DNA from: an uncultured Clostridium sp.
Lineage (GTDB): Bacteria; Bacillota; Clostridia; Clostridiales; Clostridiaceae
Length of the DNA: 64,000 bases
Direction of reading: 5' to 3'
Assembly (NCBI RefSeq): GCF_947072515.1
Contig: NZ_CAMTIG010000013.1
Location: 1 to 64,000 of the forward strand
Shown: positions 63,770-64,000 of the stretch, in pieces
Layout: every line of letters begins with the position of its first letter
Numbering within the stretch: position 1 is the stretch's first letter
Notes under the pieces: model-generated
Database searches by the model: none
What the model saw: the letters and a program-made list of their open reading frames with translations, nothing else
Told to the model about the DNA's origin: nothing
Made by a program: the position numbers and the translations under genes

Positions 63770-64000
63770 TTATAAACTAATATCTTTTTCATGAAGTTTT
63801 TTATTTACATATCCGCTAAATATTTTATAGAAAGCACTTATTAAAGGAATACCAATAAGGATTCCAAGGATGCCATAAACATAACTTCCAAGAATTATAG
63901 CAATCATTATCCAAAGGGAAGAGAGTCCTACGGAAGAACCAACAACTCTAGGGTAAATAACATTACTTTCTACTTGTTGAAGAGCAACTATTGCAATTAA
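63770..64000 (-). CDS. AI-2E family transporter, C-terminal part cut by the window edge
   Basis: Reading the minus strand from the window edge gives about 76 residues in one frame ending at a TAA at 63770. They contain ALQQVESNVIYPRVVGSSVG and then two hydrophobic segments ending in NKKLHEKDISL. This is the conserved C-terminal end of the AI-2E/TqsA (UPF0118) permease family, eight-helix proteins with varied export roles. The start lies beyond the window. The terminator at 63726 serves it too. Confidence 0.88.
   Translation of the reverse strand, partial: LIAIVALQQVESNVIYPRVVGSSVGLSSLWIMIAIILGSYVYGILGILIGIPLISAFYKIFSGYVNKKLHEKDISL

Overview
The window is a chromosomal segment of a low-GC, anaerobic, Gram-positive bacterium, most likely Clostridium sensu stricto. 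The evidence is the extreme AT bias, strong AGGAGG-type ribosome binding sites, frequent TTG/GTG starts, a clostridial F-type ATP synthase operon, sigma-54/PTS sugar uptake signals, a class-B-type sortase, and ECF sigma/DUF4179 pairs. Species cannot be fixed from the sequence. No rRNA, tRNA, CRISPR array, insertion sequence or prophage was seen. The segment looks like core and semi-core chromosome.

Layout. 1-2370: two near-identical tandem PTS IIC permease genes (the first cut by the window edge), the second behind a sigma-54-type promoter. 2500-12300: three ECF sigma factor/DUF4179 anti-sigma pairs, each behind the same GAAC-N19-TCTAA promoter, interspersed with an esterase, a membrane protein/LytTR regulator pair and an EamA transporter that has an attenuator (riboswitch-like) leader. 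12500-20900: small membrane proteins, an amino-acid permease, a CoA-binding protein, the NAD-salvage locus (NrtR-like regulator, pncB) with palindromic operators, an FAD oxidoreductase and a CarD-family regulator. 21150-32255: an ABC exporter, an oxidoreductase, an amidohydrolase, a HAD phosphatase, a GNAT acetyltransferase, a divergent MFS/LysR pair and a metallophosphoesterase. 32444-40555: a YczE-like membrane protein, then the ATP synthase operon atpB-E-E'-F-H-A-G-D-C. This operon encodes two different c subunits, and the first lacks the ion-binding glutamate. 40661-48343: a YtrA-type GntR regulator with a DUF1648 membrane protein, a DUF457 protein, a lipoprotein, a zinc-ribbon membrane protein, a DedA protein and a methyltransferase. 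48388-51048: a large secreted glucosaminidase with seven SH3-like repeats. 51881-55112: a mannose-family PTS (IIAB, IIC, IID, DUF956). 55213-64000: an MFS permease, two paralogous small helical proteins, a lipoprotein alkaline phosphatase with a YibE/F protein, a sortase, a DUF1097 protein, an HSDR_N-like protein and the C-terminal end of an AI-2E family transporter.

Regulatory themes stand out more than novel enzymes. Three paralogous sigma circuits share one promoter architecture. A 19-bp palindrome with identical geometry lies over the promoters of the GntR operon and of an ABC transporter 19 kb away, which suggests one regulon. NAD salvage is controlled by TTATTC...GAATAA palindromes. The most unusual protein is the carboxylate-less ATP synthase c subunit; if it enters the c ring it would lower the number of ions moved per ATP.
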